Part shown: positions 25,601-38,029 of the stretch, piece after piece
Layout: each line of letters opens with the position of its first letter
Numbering within the stretch: position 1 is the first letter of the stretch
DNA from: Ignelater luminosus
Lineage: Eukaryota > Arthropoda > Insecta > Coleoptera > Elateridae
NCBI GenBank assembly: GCA_011009095.1
Contig: VTPC01000827.1
Location: 24,422 to 88,421, forward strand
Reading direction: 5' to 3'
DNA: 64,000 nt
Notes under the pieces: model-generated
Database searches by the model: none
What the model was told of the DNA's origin: nothing
What the model saw: only the letters and a program-made list of their open reading frames with translations
Program-made: the position numbers and the translations under genes

Positions 25601-28600
25601 AAATCCGTAATATAAAATGGTGTTATCATCTTAGAATCTGAATCACCTAGGGCAGAAATAATGTGTGAAACTGAGAATGTAGCGCGTAGGAGGAATATCA
25701 CACAACTGATTCTGTTCGTTCTATTTCCGGGTGTACGTGTGTGTGTGAGAGACTTGCTACCAACAGCCGTTTTGTTATATATAGGTGCGGTTTTAGCCTC
25801 TAACCTACTTACCAAGTATTTATTTTTTTCTTTCCTTAGAACTGCACTAATTGCGTCGACCTTCCGCGGTGTGTGTGATGAAAAAATGTGTAAAAATGGT
25901 ACATGAATCTTTTTTCTACCTTTAAAAAGGACACGTGCATACACACGTATACACCGCTTCGACGCGTAGGTTTTCCTGGAAGCTCCAGAATTAGTAACGA
26001 GTTGTCCTGAAATCCAGAAAAAGTATTTTTGCTACAACACCGGCAAGCGGTGGAGAGAAATGAACTTTTTTTAAATTTTTCAGCTTCAGCCGGTCGCGTT
26101 GATTTTATTGTCCCCCCGGTAAAATTTTATCATACAAAAATCCATTGCCCGCTTAGGAATGTGAAAGGTAGTTTATAGCGGATCCAGTTTGAGAAACGGC
26201 ATTCTCCGATTTCGATGTAGGAACTCTCTTTGGCCAATTACGTGTGGTGTGTGTTTGTGTATATCAGAAAAAAAATTGCATTATTATTACTTGTTGAAAT
26301 GGTATCAGTTCATAAAATTTTTCGATGAGGTGAGGTTATAAAAACTGGTTTCCAGGTAGGAGAGCTTATGCGAAATTGTTAACAATTCAACTACCCGGCT
26401 GTCTTTTGTAACGAGAAAGAGAAAATCTGTCTTTAGAAATAGTAGGAGTCTATTTCAGCCGGTGTGTACCCTATTGTATACAACTGTGCAATTTCTCCAA
26501 CTATTTACTCTGTTACCTCCCTACAGCCTACCTGTGTCTTGTGTGTGGAGAGTTAAAAAAAAATATGACGGGCGAAACGAGGTCGATTTCATAACTTGTC
26601 TCATATTTAAAGTTTACTAGTACATGAGCGTAGATAAAAATCACACGTATACACACCACTAATAATTACAATACCCACATAGTATATCATTCATTTCAAA
26701 TCTGCGTGAGCCTCTAAATTTCTAAATGGCATATTTTAACACTTGAAAGTCACTTTCATGGACGCCATTATTAGACCAATGCCATCCGCAACTTTTTTTG
26801 TCATTCGTGCGGTTTTGCTCCCTCTAATCATAATTCAATAATTTATTATTTCCTGGATATAATTTCTATTTCCTTAATCATTTTCAAATAACGAGATTTT
26901 TTAACCCCATTTGAAATTAAGGTCATTGCGTAGTATTATATTGTTATTTTTTTCCCTTTTTGTTGGCAAATAATACTACCACAATACTAATGAGTATTTA
27001 AGAGGAAAAGCATGTGTTAGTTCATCTTCCGGTACTATTAGAGTTAAAGTATTTAACCTCGCTCCTGTATTTTTCTGAAAACTTTTCATTATTTAAAAAT
27101 GAATCAACTTTTCCCATTAGTTAAATCCCCCAAATTGTCAAAACAACAACAAAAGTTAATTAATCTTCGACAATAAATACTGAAAATATCCAAGCATGCT
27201 TGTGTCATATTTATTTTAAAAAGACTTCTAGATTTATTAAAATACACACTCACACAAACCCAAAATCAAGGTAAAATTCTAGCCATGAACTCTAAAATAA
27301 GGACAATGTATTACAGAGTACAATTAAAAATTTGCAAATAAAAAGATTTTTTTAAAAGAAACGACGTTCCTACTTAAAAATAATCCTTGAACATGACTCT
27401 TGTCCACTCTACTCTAATACAGGTGTAATAACCTCGTTTTTTTGCCGCCTAGACTACAAAATCGACTATTAGTAGCCAAAAAACAAGTGCAAAGGCGAAT
27501 CCCACGCGAGAAAATGTAGCCTTGAGAGAGGAGGTTTGCTTTTGGATGAACTTGATTCTTATCATTATTTTAATTAAAATGGAAAAAAAGAAAATTTCAT
27601 TAGCGAAAACCGGCGAGATTATTATTTTGAATTGCTGACAATTGCGCAATGTTAAGTAAATTTTTGTTGTTATTGTTGTGTGGCGTGTTTGACCTTGCAC
27701 ATGCTATACACAAAAAAAAAGAAATAATTTAATGTGCACGTCAATAATTCGAGGGAAGAATTATTATCTAGACAATATTTAAAAAAAATATCAAAGCTTT
27801 TTAAATACCGTGTGTCCTACATGAGAAAAACAATGTCAGTAGTTGATGATGTGTTTGTATACAAAATTGTGTTTGTTTTGTCTCTTTGCTTTTATTTAGG
27901 TTATTGTATTATTGTTACAACTTTAATTCAAATCTGTGTTATTCAATGAGAAAGGAAAAAGCAGATTATTATACATAATTAGCGGAACAATTTTAATTGC
28001 GGAGGAAATAATTTTACTTTTATCAATCATCGTGATGGGGAATTCTTCCCGCAAATTCTTTTCTCAAATATAAATTTCCTGTTATTTCTAGTATATCATA
28101 CTATATCGACAAGGATATCCATTTTTGTTTCCTATAAGGAATAATAAATGTCAATAATGAAGGTTTTACTTTTTCCTGTTTAATAAATGTGTAACAACAA
28201 TACTAAGAATAAAAGCTTTAACCATGAAAATGACAGTAATGGAATTTAGAAATTCTGCATACCATAATTAACATTATTAGAGTAAATTAACAACCTCGAA
28301 GTAATATTTCTAACTGAATTACTTTAAAATTAAATAAATAGTAGAGATTTCTATATTTCAGAATTTTCCGTTATCTTTCTTCTACAAAAATCATTGAAAA
28401 GAATGGTTTTATGACCATTTGTATCCACTGGTCGGCTTCAGTCTTTTAAACCTTCCAGGAAGGTTCTTCTTCCACTAAAAATATTTTACAAAACGATCAT
28501 CGAGGTACAAAAACGTAGATAGCTCTAAAGTTAAAATCACTATTGGCCTTTGTACATTTGATATATGATATATTTTTATTTATGATACACCCAGGGGATA

Positions 28601-29753
28601 TAAAAACATAACAAAAACTTGAACCTAATAATTTCGGGGTGAATTCTTATCATATTTTCTTTTTTCTCTTTTATTATAAGTACTTGCACGCGCTTTATAA
28701 AAAAAAATGATAAATTTGGTAGGTCAAGAACAGGTCGTTTATTATCTATATATCCAAGAGATTAACTTTTATCTTTAATTATGTAATCTAGAAATTATGC
28801 GTAGAAAAAATTATAAATGATAAGCACAATAAAGAATTTTTAAGTTTTATATTCAAAATGTAAACTTTACAAGAAAAATAATTGAGAATATTCAAGAATA
28901 ATCATTATTTTATCTATATCATGTGTTTTCTGATAAAACTTGTTATTTATTATGGTTATTATATAATTTGTTATTACAGGAAACAAGCGAACTCAATGTT
29001 TTGTTGTTTTTCTCCTAAAAAAATTATCATTAGGTTATTTTACAACCTCAAGATTAAGTAATAACCTAAAAATGTAAGACTCTCGATGTTTTCAAAACAA
29101 CAAACGGATTTTAATTCTTAAAATAATCATCATTGATACAATTATAAGACCCCTAATACTAACCTCACTTTTAAAACTGAAACTCATCCAACTTAACCTT
29201 ACTCTTTTTATTTTAAATTCAGTAAATTAAACTATACAAAAACTAAACTTTGGCATAGTAGGTGGTACATAACTCTTTTAAATTTATACTTTTTCTTTTT
29301 TTTTTAAGGTTAACTAAAATAGTATAAAACCTGCAATTGTTTTTTATTTTGACGATTTAAATATAGAACGAGCAAAACAGCATTGGTCTCTATGAATGAA
29401 AGAAACCATATTAAGTGTGTGAAACTGCTAACCTAAAACACTCTTAATAAATAAACTTTCTGTTTTGGTTTCTTTTTACCTCTTGTACAAATTTTGAATT
29501 GGTGCCAATTTGATCAATGATTCCAAACATTATTTGGCTTGGAGAGGAAAAAAAAACTAAAATAAAATTTAACAGATCTTTCCATTTTTATTTTTGAATT
29601 ATTGCGTCTGTTTATATTTATTCCTATTTTTGCAAGTTCAGTAAACTTCTTTATCCTAAAATAACACATATATCTGATATGCCATTTTATTTTTGTTCAT
29701 CCCTTTGAACTAATCGACAAATATTCTAAATGGTTTTCTCTTAATTGTTACAG

Positions 29754-30406
29754 AGGAAGAAATCGATGTCGTCTCAGTCGGAGAAAAGAATAACAAAATG
29801 GGTCACATGTTACCAACTAATCCATCAATTCAATACCAAGAGCACTTAGAACGTAGAGTACAATCTGCCATCACCCAAAAGACGCAACAGCAGCAGCAAC
29901 AACAACACAGAGGGCGTTCTGTTAACAACAATAATGCCGGCATAAAAGTTCTACCACCAGTGAGAAGATGCTCAACAACCGTACATTCCCAAAACAAGAA
30001 ACAAGTTCCGGAGTCGCGTGTAGTTAAAAGGACAAAAAATTGTCGTAGTAAAATAACGCCAAGTTATCAACCATATCGACGAAGAGCTGTACACACCATG
30101 AATGGTAGTGACAGTGAACCAGAATTGGAAAAGCGCAGTTTACACAATAACATGGAAAGACAACGCAGAATAGATTTACGTAATTCGTTTGATGATTTGC
30201 GCTCATTAGTACCAAAATTGGAAGGACTCGAACGTGCACCCAAAGTTCAAATTTTGAACGAGTCCAGGGATTATTGCGATCACTTAAGATTAACTTCAGA
30301 ACGTTTGGAAAAAGAAAAAGTACAGTTGCAACAAAGGCAAGATGATTTAAGATCAAGATTATCTTTCTTGCGTAGAAAGTTAGCTGCTTGCTACACGTTA
30401 AAATAA
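29754..30406 (+). CDS. Myc: Myc transcription factor, second coding exon (bHLH-zipper)
   Basis: The acceptor TTGTTACAG ends at 29753 and the joined frame reads EEEIDVVSVGEK at residues 265-276, the conserved acidic block found at the same place in Myc proteins. Then come a Gln run (about residues 308-315), Asn-rich and basic segments, and the bHLH-zipper from about residue 391 to 475. HNNMERQRR is the DNA-binding basic helix, with His, Glu and Arg positions for CACGTG. Helix 2 begins APKVQIL and the zipper has Leu/Arg heptads. The stop is at 30404-30406. Helix 2 has NESRDYC where most Myc proteins have a charged residue plus E/K-A. Confidence 0.95.
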
Positions 30407-33400
30407 TCTAGTTGAAGAGAATTTTTCTTAAATATAAAAGGAAAATATCATTTTCTGAAGGTTTACATGAAAACGAATTAAAATATACGGTAATACTCGA
30501 GTAAGTACAAAAAGTCATAATAACCATAACCTCACTTTTTAAGCAAGACTAAATTACTGCAGTTTAAATATGAAAATTAAAATGTTGAACAGTAGTGTAA
30601 GTATCATTTTTATATATTTATTATTTATTTATTCTTATATTATTGTTTAACATTTTTTTTAAGTGTATTTAAATTGCATTGTTGTCCAATTCCTATTACT
30701 AGATATAAAATTTTTTTAATTAATCTTAGGGTAATTACAAAATTCATAATTAGTTTATTGCTATGCAATATTAAGAGGGTGACTCAAATAATATTCACAT
30801 ATCCATCAATTATTAAAATACTTTTGTCATTTCATTATGTGAAAGTTGTATGAGTTGCCAAATAGAATTAATGACGGGATCAGTAATAATGCACATCGTT
30901 AAATAATTTACGCCAATTCAATTATTTCTGTTCTGCATTGTTGGAGTAGGTGGTGTATTTATAATTTTGTGACAGCCCTAAAGTTAAAAAAAAATCTAAA
31001 AAGGTGAGGTTAATTGTGCTTGCTTCCACTAAAAATCAAAAATCACAACTTATAGACTCGAATTCTGTTTTTTAAAATATTTTTTCCACTTTTTTTAATT
31101 AAAAATGACCTTAATATTTGATTCGTTTGATGTAAATGTGATTGATGTAAATATGTTAAATTAGTAGTTAATGAAGGTGCAAAACTATCTTATTGCTTCT
31201 ATATAATTATTATATTACCTAATATGATGACAATTACGACTTTGCTACGCGATTAACATCTATATCATACTATAAAATATAGTTTGCATCGAGTTTTTTA
31301 ATAATATAATAACTGTGATTTATTATAAATGTTGAGTTTCAGTTTAGGAATAGACTATTTTTTTGCGTTTTTATGTATATATACATATATTGATTGTTTT
31401 CTAATGTTATTGCTGCTGATGATGATGAAAAGGATTTTTTGAAAAAAAAATAACCTCCTGTTAATCTTCTTACCTCAGAATAAAAAGAAAAAAAAAGATA
31501 TAACTTAAAAGATTTTTTAGCTTGTAAATTCACTATTTTGTGATTTAATTTTGTGATAGTCAGTTTATAAGGTTTTTTTATACAAATTTGAGACAATTTA
31601 AATAAAAAACGAAAAAGAAAAAAAGCAGTCGAAATTCTGCTAGTCTTATTTATGTTGAAAGCAATAAACATTTTGATATTTTTGGGACTTTTTCTTTAAA
31701 ATCAAAACGCTTTTTATTTTGCAAGATTTATTCTTTGGTCTCAAAACTGCGTCACCAAATTAAATTATTCATTACAAAAAATGGTGAAGAAAACTGTATG
31801 TACAATTAGGAGACTGCCACTTGGACTTTTTAATACTGTTTTTAATTTTTCTGGTATAAGCATGATTTTATTCTAATTGATAGATAATAAATAAAATCAG
31901 GTGCGAGGTCTTAAACTTTGATGAGATGTCGATCAAGTAAATGCTAATTTTAGCAAAATAAGCAAATAATGATGAACAATATTCCTATTGCATCATCAAG
32001 AAAATTGGCATTCAACATAACCTTATATTAAGAGAACTCTTTTTGTTAATTAAGTTAGTTGGTTGATTTTTATTGTATCTACATATTTTAGGGTTATAAA
32101 GAAATTTTTGTGACAAGTGCCAATGAACGTTTTGTTTATTATGAATAATTTAGGAAGAGTTTAAGATTTGATTGTTTTTTGTGCTCGAATAGTTTCATTA
32201 TGTAAATATTGTAAATAATTTTGTTTGTTTTTGTTCTTTTGTTTAATAGAAATGCTTCAGCATAAGCAAGGGGCAGTTTCTTCTTACTGAGTAATAGATG
32301 CTGCAGTTTTAGGGACATTCTTACGGATTGGGTTGTTATCTATCTATATAGTTCACCAATAGAAATTTACATAAAAGGCTGTATGGATCATTAAAGAAAA
32401 TTGTCTCTAGTATCTTTAGTTGTGTTGATTTAAGTTTTTTTTTTCAAGATGTTGGGACAAGACGCATAAAAAAATTGTCTAACAATGGGAAATAATGCTA
32501 TTATTTTAGTGATTTTTTTAATTGTAACTCATACGCTTTTATCTATAATTAGTTGTTGATATCAGTATGTAATTGATCTTGTTTTAAAGATTCAAGTATT
32601 ATATATAATGTCGTTTTTTTTGGTTCTTTGCTATAATGTTATGTTATTGTTATTAGCACCCTTAAGTAGTTAAAATTGTTAATTTTAGACTTTAGGTAAT
32701 TATTATTATTATTAAACTAATGAAAGAAAACAATTTTTGTTTAAATTTGGAATTCCCATTGGTTAAATTTAAATCTCAAATTGTTTTTCCAATGCTATAT
32801 AATCTTTTATATGCATATCGTTGTTGTTTAACCAATCTAGTGCATTTTTCATTTTGTTTTCCTTTGGACAATAATTGTTTGTGCAAAAGACCTTTACATA
32901 ATAGAAAAATTATTATTGCGTCTTTCTCAGCACAAACAAGTACAATGTGTTTTATTATATAGTCTGTAGTAGGATGTGAGGAGAATTGTTGTGTTCATAT
33001 TTTTACAGTATTTTATATCTCAGATTCAAGAGTAATAAATATATCAGAAAAAATATATAAAAAAATTGAAATATATATAGAATATAGTTTTTTACAATAT
33101 AAATGTAATTAAAAACATGATGGTTTTGTAGTGAGAGAAAAATGAGCCTTGACTACTTGTAAAAAAAAATTAAATAAATAAATAGATTTTTAATACGTTT
33201 TTACAGGAATAAAGAAAAAACACGAAAAAATATAGTAAAATTAAGAATGATCTGTGTATGTGAAATGTTTTTTGTACCTGTTTATTAAAACCTCGCCGTG
33301 ACCAAATATTAATAGGATGAAATTATTTTAGTCTTTAGTTTGTTCAAGGCACATTTTTTCGCTTATTTTGCTGATGATTTAAAGAAAATTTTCAACAGCA

Positions 33401-34430
33401 GGGCAATTCTCTAAGCTGCCTCATAAACCTTCTAAATATCTACATAGTTATCTAATAGTTAATTATTATATTACACTGCTATGTTGAAAAAATATATAAT
33501 ATACATGAAATATATTTATCATATTATAATAATAGTATATAATATCTCTCAACGACTTCAGCAAATATCGCAATTTAAAATAATATGATGAAAAGTTAAC
33601 TGTACATATACTATTAAAAGTTTGTTAATTTTTTTTCTTGTACTTATTTAGTGTTTCATAATTCTTGTGTTTATGTTTTTAGTTTATATTAGATTTAGTA
33701 TAAACCCTCGATAGTGTCACATTTGGTTGTAGTTCCTTTATAAGTTTTACATAATAAAATCCTTAACGGCTTAATTCTCTTTTGTTTATTAATCACCTTA
33801 ATTAACCTTGTCCAATTTGCATCAGTTCTTATCAATAAATCAATTAATCTTGAAGTAGAGCTGTCTAAACAAAACCTAGCAAGAGGACTGTTTTCTAAAG
33901 TTAGTACGCTGAGAAGTATAAAGTTGGTTAAATCAGAAAAAGCTGCCTATTTTTAAGTTTCTATTTCTTAAGAAAAGTTAATAGCTTACCAGGTAAGTTA
34001 AATTTGTTAGATAATTTAAAGCTGAACATAAAAAAATATTGCTACAAAAATTTGAGTATTTTGCATTCTGCAAGCTTTAACTTACTTAATCTTAAAAAGA
34101 ATTTTTACCTTTTATTGGGAAATCTTCCTCCAAACAAAAAGAATCTCTCTTAGATAATAGAAGAAAAAATACTTGGGTTACAATACAGATATGAAATAAA
34201 AATAGCCATATAATTAGAAGAATTTTACTTTTCACTTTCAACTAAAATCAATATTATGTAGTCACGTAGTCAGTTTATTGCAATTTGCTGGAATTTGCAT
34301 CTCTGTTGTAGTAGTTTGTTGGTATTTTCATATTTATTGCACAATGTCAGTATCTTAGGGAAAAAAACCCCCCTTCTTGTAAAACGGCAGTATCGGTTTC
34401 ACACTGACTTTCCTTATACCCTTAAAATAT
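30407..34430. other. AT-rich downstream region of Myc, probably including its 3' UTR
   Basis: No gene is recognised. AATAAA-type signals occur at several places (for example near 31664 and 33037), so the 3' end of the Myc transcript cannot be fixed. Short ATT runs occur near 32701. Bases 34011-34075 are a dispersed-repeat copy related to 3208-3252. Confidence 0.4.
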
Positions 34431-34599
34431 AAATTATTTTGTTGGTGCTAATTGTAATATGCAGCGTGTCCCATAAATTCCAATAAAACAGTAACGATTT
34501 ACAACCATCACAGTCTGATAATGGAAAAGAGAATTCTAAAATTTTGTGAATCAACTCACATCTAATGAAGAAGTAAGACGTCTGGATTAACTGAGCTAA

Positions 34600-34995
34600 A
34601 CTTTTCCATTTAAAATTGTCAGGGAACCCCTGGTCAGTCGCGCTGATTTATTGGAAATCTGTTTATGTTTTTACATTCTTTTGGCGTGTGATTCTGGTGT
34701 TCAGTGTGTTATTGCATTGCATACAATATTGCAAACTAGTACTGAATTTGTTTGGAGTGTCGCATTGTTTTGTAGTCGTGCTTATTGTATTTATTTTGAA
34801 CTAATTTGTCTGATGAATCTTCCTTTCCATATTATGATGGGCCAAAACAAGCGAAAAAGAATTGTTATACCAATTGAAGAAAATTAAAAGCCATCAGAAG
34901 AGTAGATGCAGATCAAACAATTAAAGCTGTAGCATGAGATTATGGAGTAAGTGAAGTAACAGTCGGAGATTATATGTATTCTTATTAAATATAAA
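34600..34995 (+). mobile_element. pogo/Tigger-like (CENP-B type HTH) relic
   Basis: From 34837 the plus strand reads MGQNKRKRIVIPIEE, then after a frameshift RRVDADQTIKA and GVSEVTVGDY. This is the N-terminal helix-turn-helix of jerky/Tigger/CENP-B proteins (KRK...IEEK...I..G.....A...GVS..TV.D). The frame is broken by a shift and a stop, and the DDE catalytic part is not seen. Confidence 0.55.
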
Positions 34996-35039
34996 GATAA
35001 AAAAAAGAAATCTGGATTATCCAAGGTAGGTGCTTTCTA

Positions 35040-35700
35040 CTTTACCTCGGATAACCACTCTGTCCAAGAAGAATCCACTACAGAATAACAGACATTTCTC
35101 AGAAAATTTTTATTATTTTGCATATAAGTACAGCAAAATAAAATGTTCTTGGCCTTGCTTATTCTCTAATTCTTGATTTAGCACTTTCGTTCCCAAGGTT
35201 GGAACATAGGGCCGAAACAAAAAGCCCCCATCCTTCTCTATCCCGCGCATGCCTTTCACATTCTCACTGCCTGTTGCTCAACTGTCTTCTTCCAAGTCTT
35301 CCTTGGTCACCCTGCTCTCTCACCCCTTGGGGGTTCTAGTTTTCCACTGCCCCATCTGGCTTTCTCAATGTGTGGCCTTCTGAATTTCAAGGCTTATGAG
35401 TTTTTGATCAGTGATGGTCCAGAGCTCTTCATTGCTTATTGTGTCTGGCCACCTTACTCCTACAATATGACCTGCAGTTTGCTGGTTATCCCAGTAGTCA
35501 CCTTCCACGTTTCACACCATATAAGATGCGCAACTTGGTCCTTCGCAACAAATTCCTGTTCTGCCATATTTGGTAGAACTGTGAGAAGGCACCACATGTC
35601 TTCTTGATGCGTGTTTTAACATCCTCCAGAACAGGTCACCAGGCTACGAACTGATCAACCCTCTCAATCGATAACAAAGTTATTCCTTCACATTACAGAA
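35040..35700 (-). mobile_element. LINE reverse transcriptase, C-terminal relic
   Basis: On the minus strand, from about 35640, I read VKTRIKKTCGAFSQF and QNRNLLRRTKLRILYG, the connection region after the polymerase palm in RTE/CR1-like LINEs. Further on comes RDREGWGLFVSALC, a C-terminal block common to such elements. Several stops interrupt it. The upstream polymerase core is not in this piece. Confidence 0.6.
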
Positions 35701-35759
35701 GAATTGACGAGGCAAAAAATTAAAACTGAGATGGAAACCACCCAGCCCAACAAATCATG

Positions 35760-36080
35760 TTAGTGCATATTATCAAAACAAAATTGAAAACTAGTTACAG
35801 TGACTTTCATGTTATTATATTAACTGAAACATGTTTAATTGGTTGATTTTCCAATAATGAAGGGGAGGAGGTGTTTAATTGCTATCTTGTTATTCCAGCT
35901 GCTAGAAATATTGAATAGTTATTTGTTGCAATTGATTTTAAAAATCAAACTATACTTGTTGCTGTTTATTTTCATTCCAATCTGACTTAATATTTTAATT
36001 AAATGACAATATTATCAATCAAATTTTGTGTTTACTTTCTGAGAATACTTTCAATGCTCACCATAAATAAATTTTTTGTT
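35760..36080 (+). mobile_element. LINE endonuclease-domain relic
   Basis: The plus strand reads SDFHVIILTETCL, then a GGGV-like block and FVAIDFKNQTILVAVYF in shifting frames. These are the ordered blocks of the apurinic-type endonuclease of non-LTR retrotransposons (I.LTETWL, GGGV, hydrophobic strand, VY.PP). It is broken by stops, and the Tc1 element begins about 330 bases downstream. Confidence 0.5.
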
Positions 36081-36410
36081 CTTAACACCATTTTTCTAAA
36101 TTCCACAAAACTTTAAACCAAAAAGGTAATTTTAAACAAATTTAGTGAAATATTTGACAAGATCTTGACAATTAACAAGTGCACATCAATTTTAATTTTT
36201 GCATTTTTTATTCCAAAGGTGACCATGATCCAGTTTCTTTCTGATTTTTATTTTCTCATCAAAATCATGTATATTCTTGTTTTTAATGCCCCCAGTTGCA
36301 TCAAGCATTTTTAAGGTCCTTTTTAGCTAATGCAATGTTATTTTTATAATTTAGTGATCTGATGCATACTAGAGAATGTTAGGTATTGTTAGAAATATGC
36401 AAGGCATTTA

Positions 36411-37995
36411 CAGTTGCTCAAAGTGAAACTCGGACGCTGTTATGAAAATGTATAATAATTAATAAATTAACAAATAATATTACAATAAATTGAAATAAAG
36501 TAGATACTCTATTAAGTGGCAGTTTACTGTATACATTTAATAAAAGAAAAATCAATAAATTCAAAAAATAAAGCAAAAAAATAATTAATTCTAAATTAAA
36601 TACAAACTTAATATCAAAATAAAACTCGGACAATCACAGAAATTATAATTAAAACTTATATAACAATCAATTATTTTAAAATCAATACTTTGTGGGAAGG
36701 CCTTTACTTTTTTTGACACTTTCTAATCTTTTGGGCATTGATCTAACTATTTTCTCACATAAGGCAGGAGGTATCTTTTTCCATTCTTCAAGAGTTACTC
36801 TTTTTAGGTCTGTTCTTGAAGAAATAGTGTGTTTCCGCACCTGTGTTTTCAAATAGCTCCGTAGATTTTCTATAGCAATAATATCAGGAGGTGTTTCCAA
36901 GACATGCAGGCAATTATAAAGCAACCAAGACCGTATTTTATAAGCCTTATGTTTTGGATTGTTGTCCTGATAAAAATAAAAATCATCACTGATTCCTAAT
37001 TTTTGTATGCTTTCGTGAAGATTCTTTTTTAAAATTGCTAAATATACGTCAATTATTCGTAATTTTCCAGGACCAGCAGCTGACATGCAGCCCCATACCA
37101 TTACCGATCCTCCACCGTGTTTGACGGTCGGCTTTAAATTCTGCCGCCACAACTCTTCATTTGCTTTCCTCCAGATGTAGGTGCTACCGTCAGACCCAAA
37201 AATATTAATTTTACTTTCATCAGTGAATAACACCCGATTCCAAAAGGAAAAATCTTTATTTGAGTGCTCCTTAGCAAACTTCAATCTTTTAATTCTATTT
37301 GTTTTACCAATGTATGGCTGTTTTCGGACAACTCGTCCATGAAATTGATGTTTCCTTAAAATAATCGTTATAGTTTTGGGGTGTGCTTTTTTACCAAGAT
37401 ATTTTTCTACTTCAACCGCCAGTTTGGGAGCACTCAATTTCCGATTTACCGTTATTTGGCTTATGATCCATCTTTCGTCCGCTTCATTAAATATTTTTCA
37501 CGCACTCTTTTTTGGTTTATTTGCTATAATATTAAATTTCGTAAACCGGCTTATGATATCACGAACTGTAGAATGACTATGATCAACTATTTCTCCAATT
37601 TCCCTAATTATGATGCTTCAGAACCAATTCTTAGTTAGATAGACGTTTGACCACGTTGTCTTCCCATTTTTGTAAAACTACACTAGCATAGACGGTTTGT
37701 AGTAGAAACCAAATTTGAACTAAAATTTTCAACATTATCGAAAATGTGCCGTGCACGCCGGCTAGATAAGACAAGCTATCGAAACCATCCGAGTTTCATT
37801 TTGATGTTAAATTTGCTATCATTTCTTTGATATTCTATAAAGAAAATTAATTTTGTTATTTTCAAAAAAATCTAATGCTGGCTCCTTTATTGATCCATAA
37901 GTATGGTAATTTTATTTCTCAGGCAAAATCTTTGTTGTAATTTCTAGAGAAAATCTATTTATATTTAATTGTCCGACTTTCACATTGAGCAACTG
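36411..37995 (-). mobile_element. Tc1-like DNA transposon with IR/DR ends
   Basis: Outer repeats: 36411-36435 (CAGTTGCTCAAAGTGAAACT then CGGAC) and the complement of 37971-37995 match with two differences, each flanked by TA. Inner copies of the AAAACTCGGA motif occur about 200 bases in from each end (36613-36632 and 37788-37805, inverted). This gives the IR/DR layout of two transposase-binding sites per end. Total 1585 bp. It carries one transposase frame whose first part is broken, so it is probably non-autonomous now. Confidence 0.85.
36682..37680 (-). pseudogene. Tc1-like transposase, DDE domain intact, N-terminus broken
   Basis: The uninterrupted part (37437 to 36682, 251 residues) spans the catalytic domain: LFTDESKINIFG has the first Asp, YFYQDNNPKHKA the second, and IENLRSYL the Glu 34 residues on. 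GGGSVMVWGCMS is the Gly-rich block typical of Tc1. Upstream, 37680-37438 still shows the paired helix-turn-helix (HSTVRDIISRF; ADERWIISQI), but with stops and frameshifts. Full-length relatives are about 340 residues. The usual SPDLNPIE is altered to PPDIIAIE. Confidence 0.85.
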
Positions 37996-38029
37996 TATAT
38001 TCCTCATGAACTTAAAAGTTAAGTAGAAA

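Larger units (their letters stand above)
11413..29753 (+). other. large intron of Myc (18.3 kb)
   Basis: Bounded by the GTAAGA donor and TTACAG acceptor whose phases join the two Myc coding exons. Most of it is AT-rich. Noted inside: an inverted repeat at 11863-11917, a dispersed-repeat copy at 13703-13790, GC-rich islands at about 21185-21560 and 22240-22640, a smaller one at 25640-26200, CRE octamers near 13625, 16883 and 25159, and two minus-strand exon-like segments at 19048-19094 and 19959-20039. No complete nested gene could be assembled. Confidence 0.85.

Noticed and set aside
25594-25944. 116-codon minus-strand frame in the Myc intron
   Set aside because: No recognisable motif, overlaps an equally open plus frame; treated as chance.
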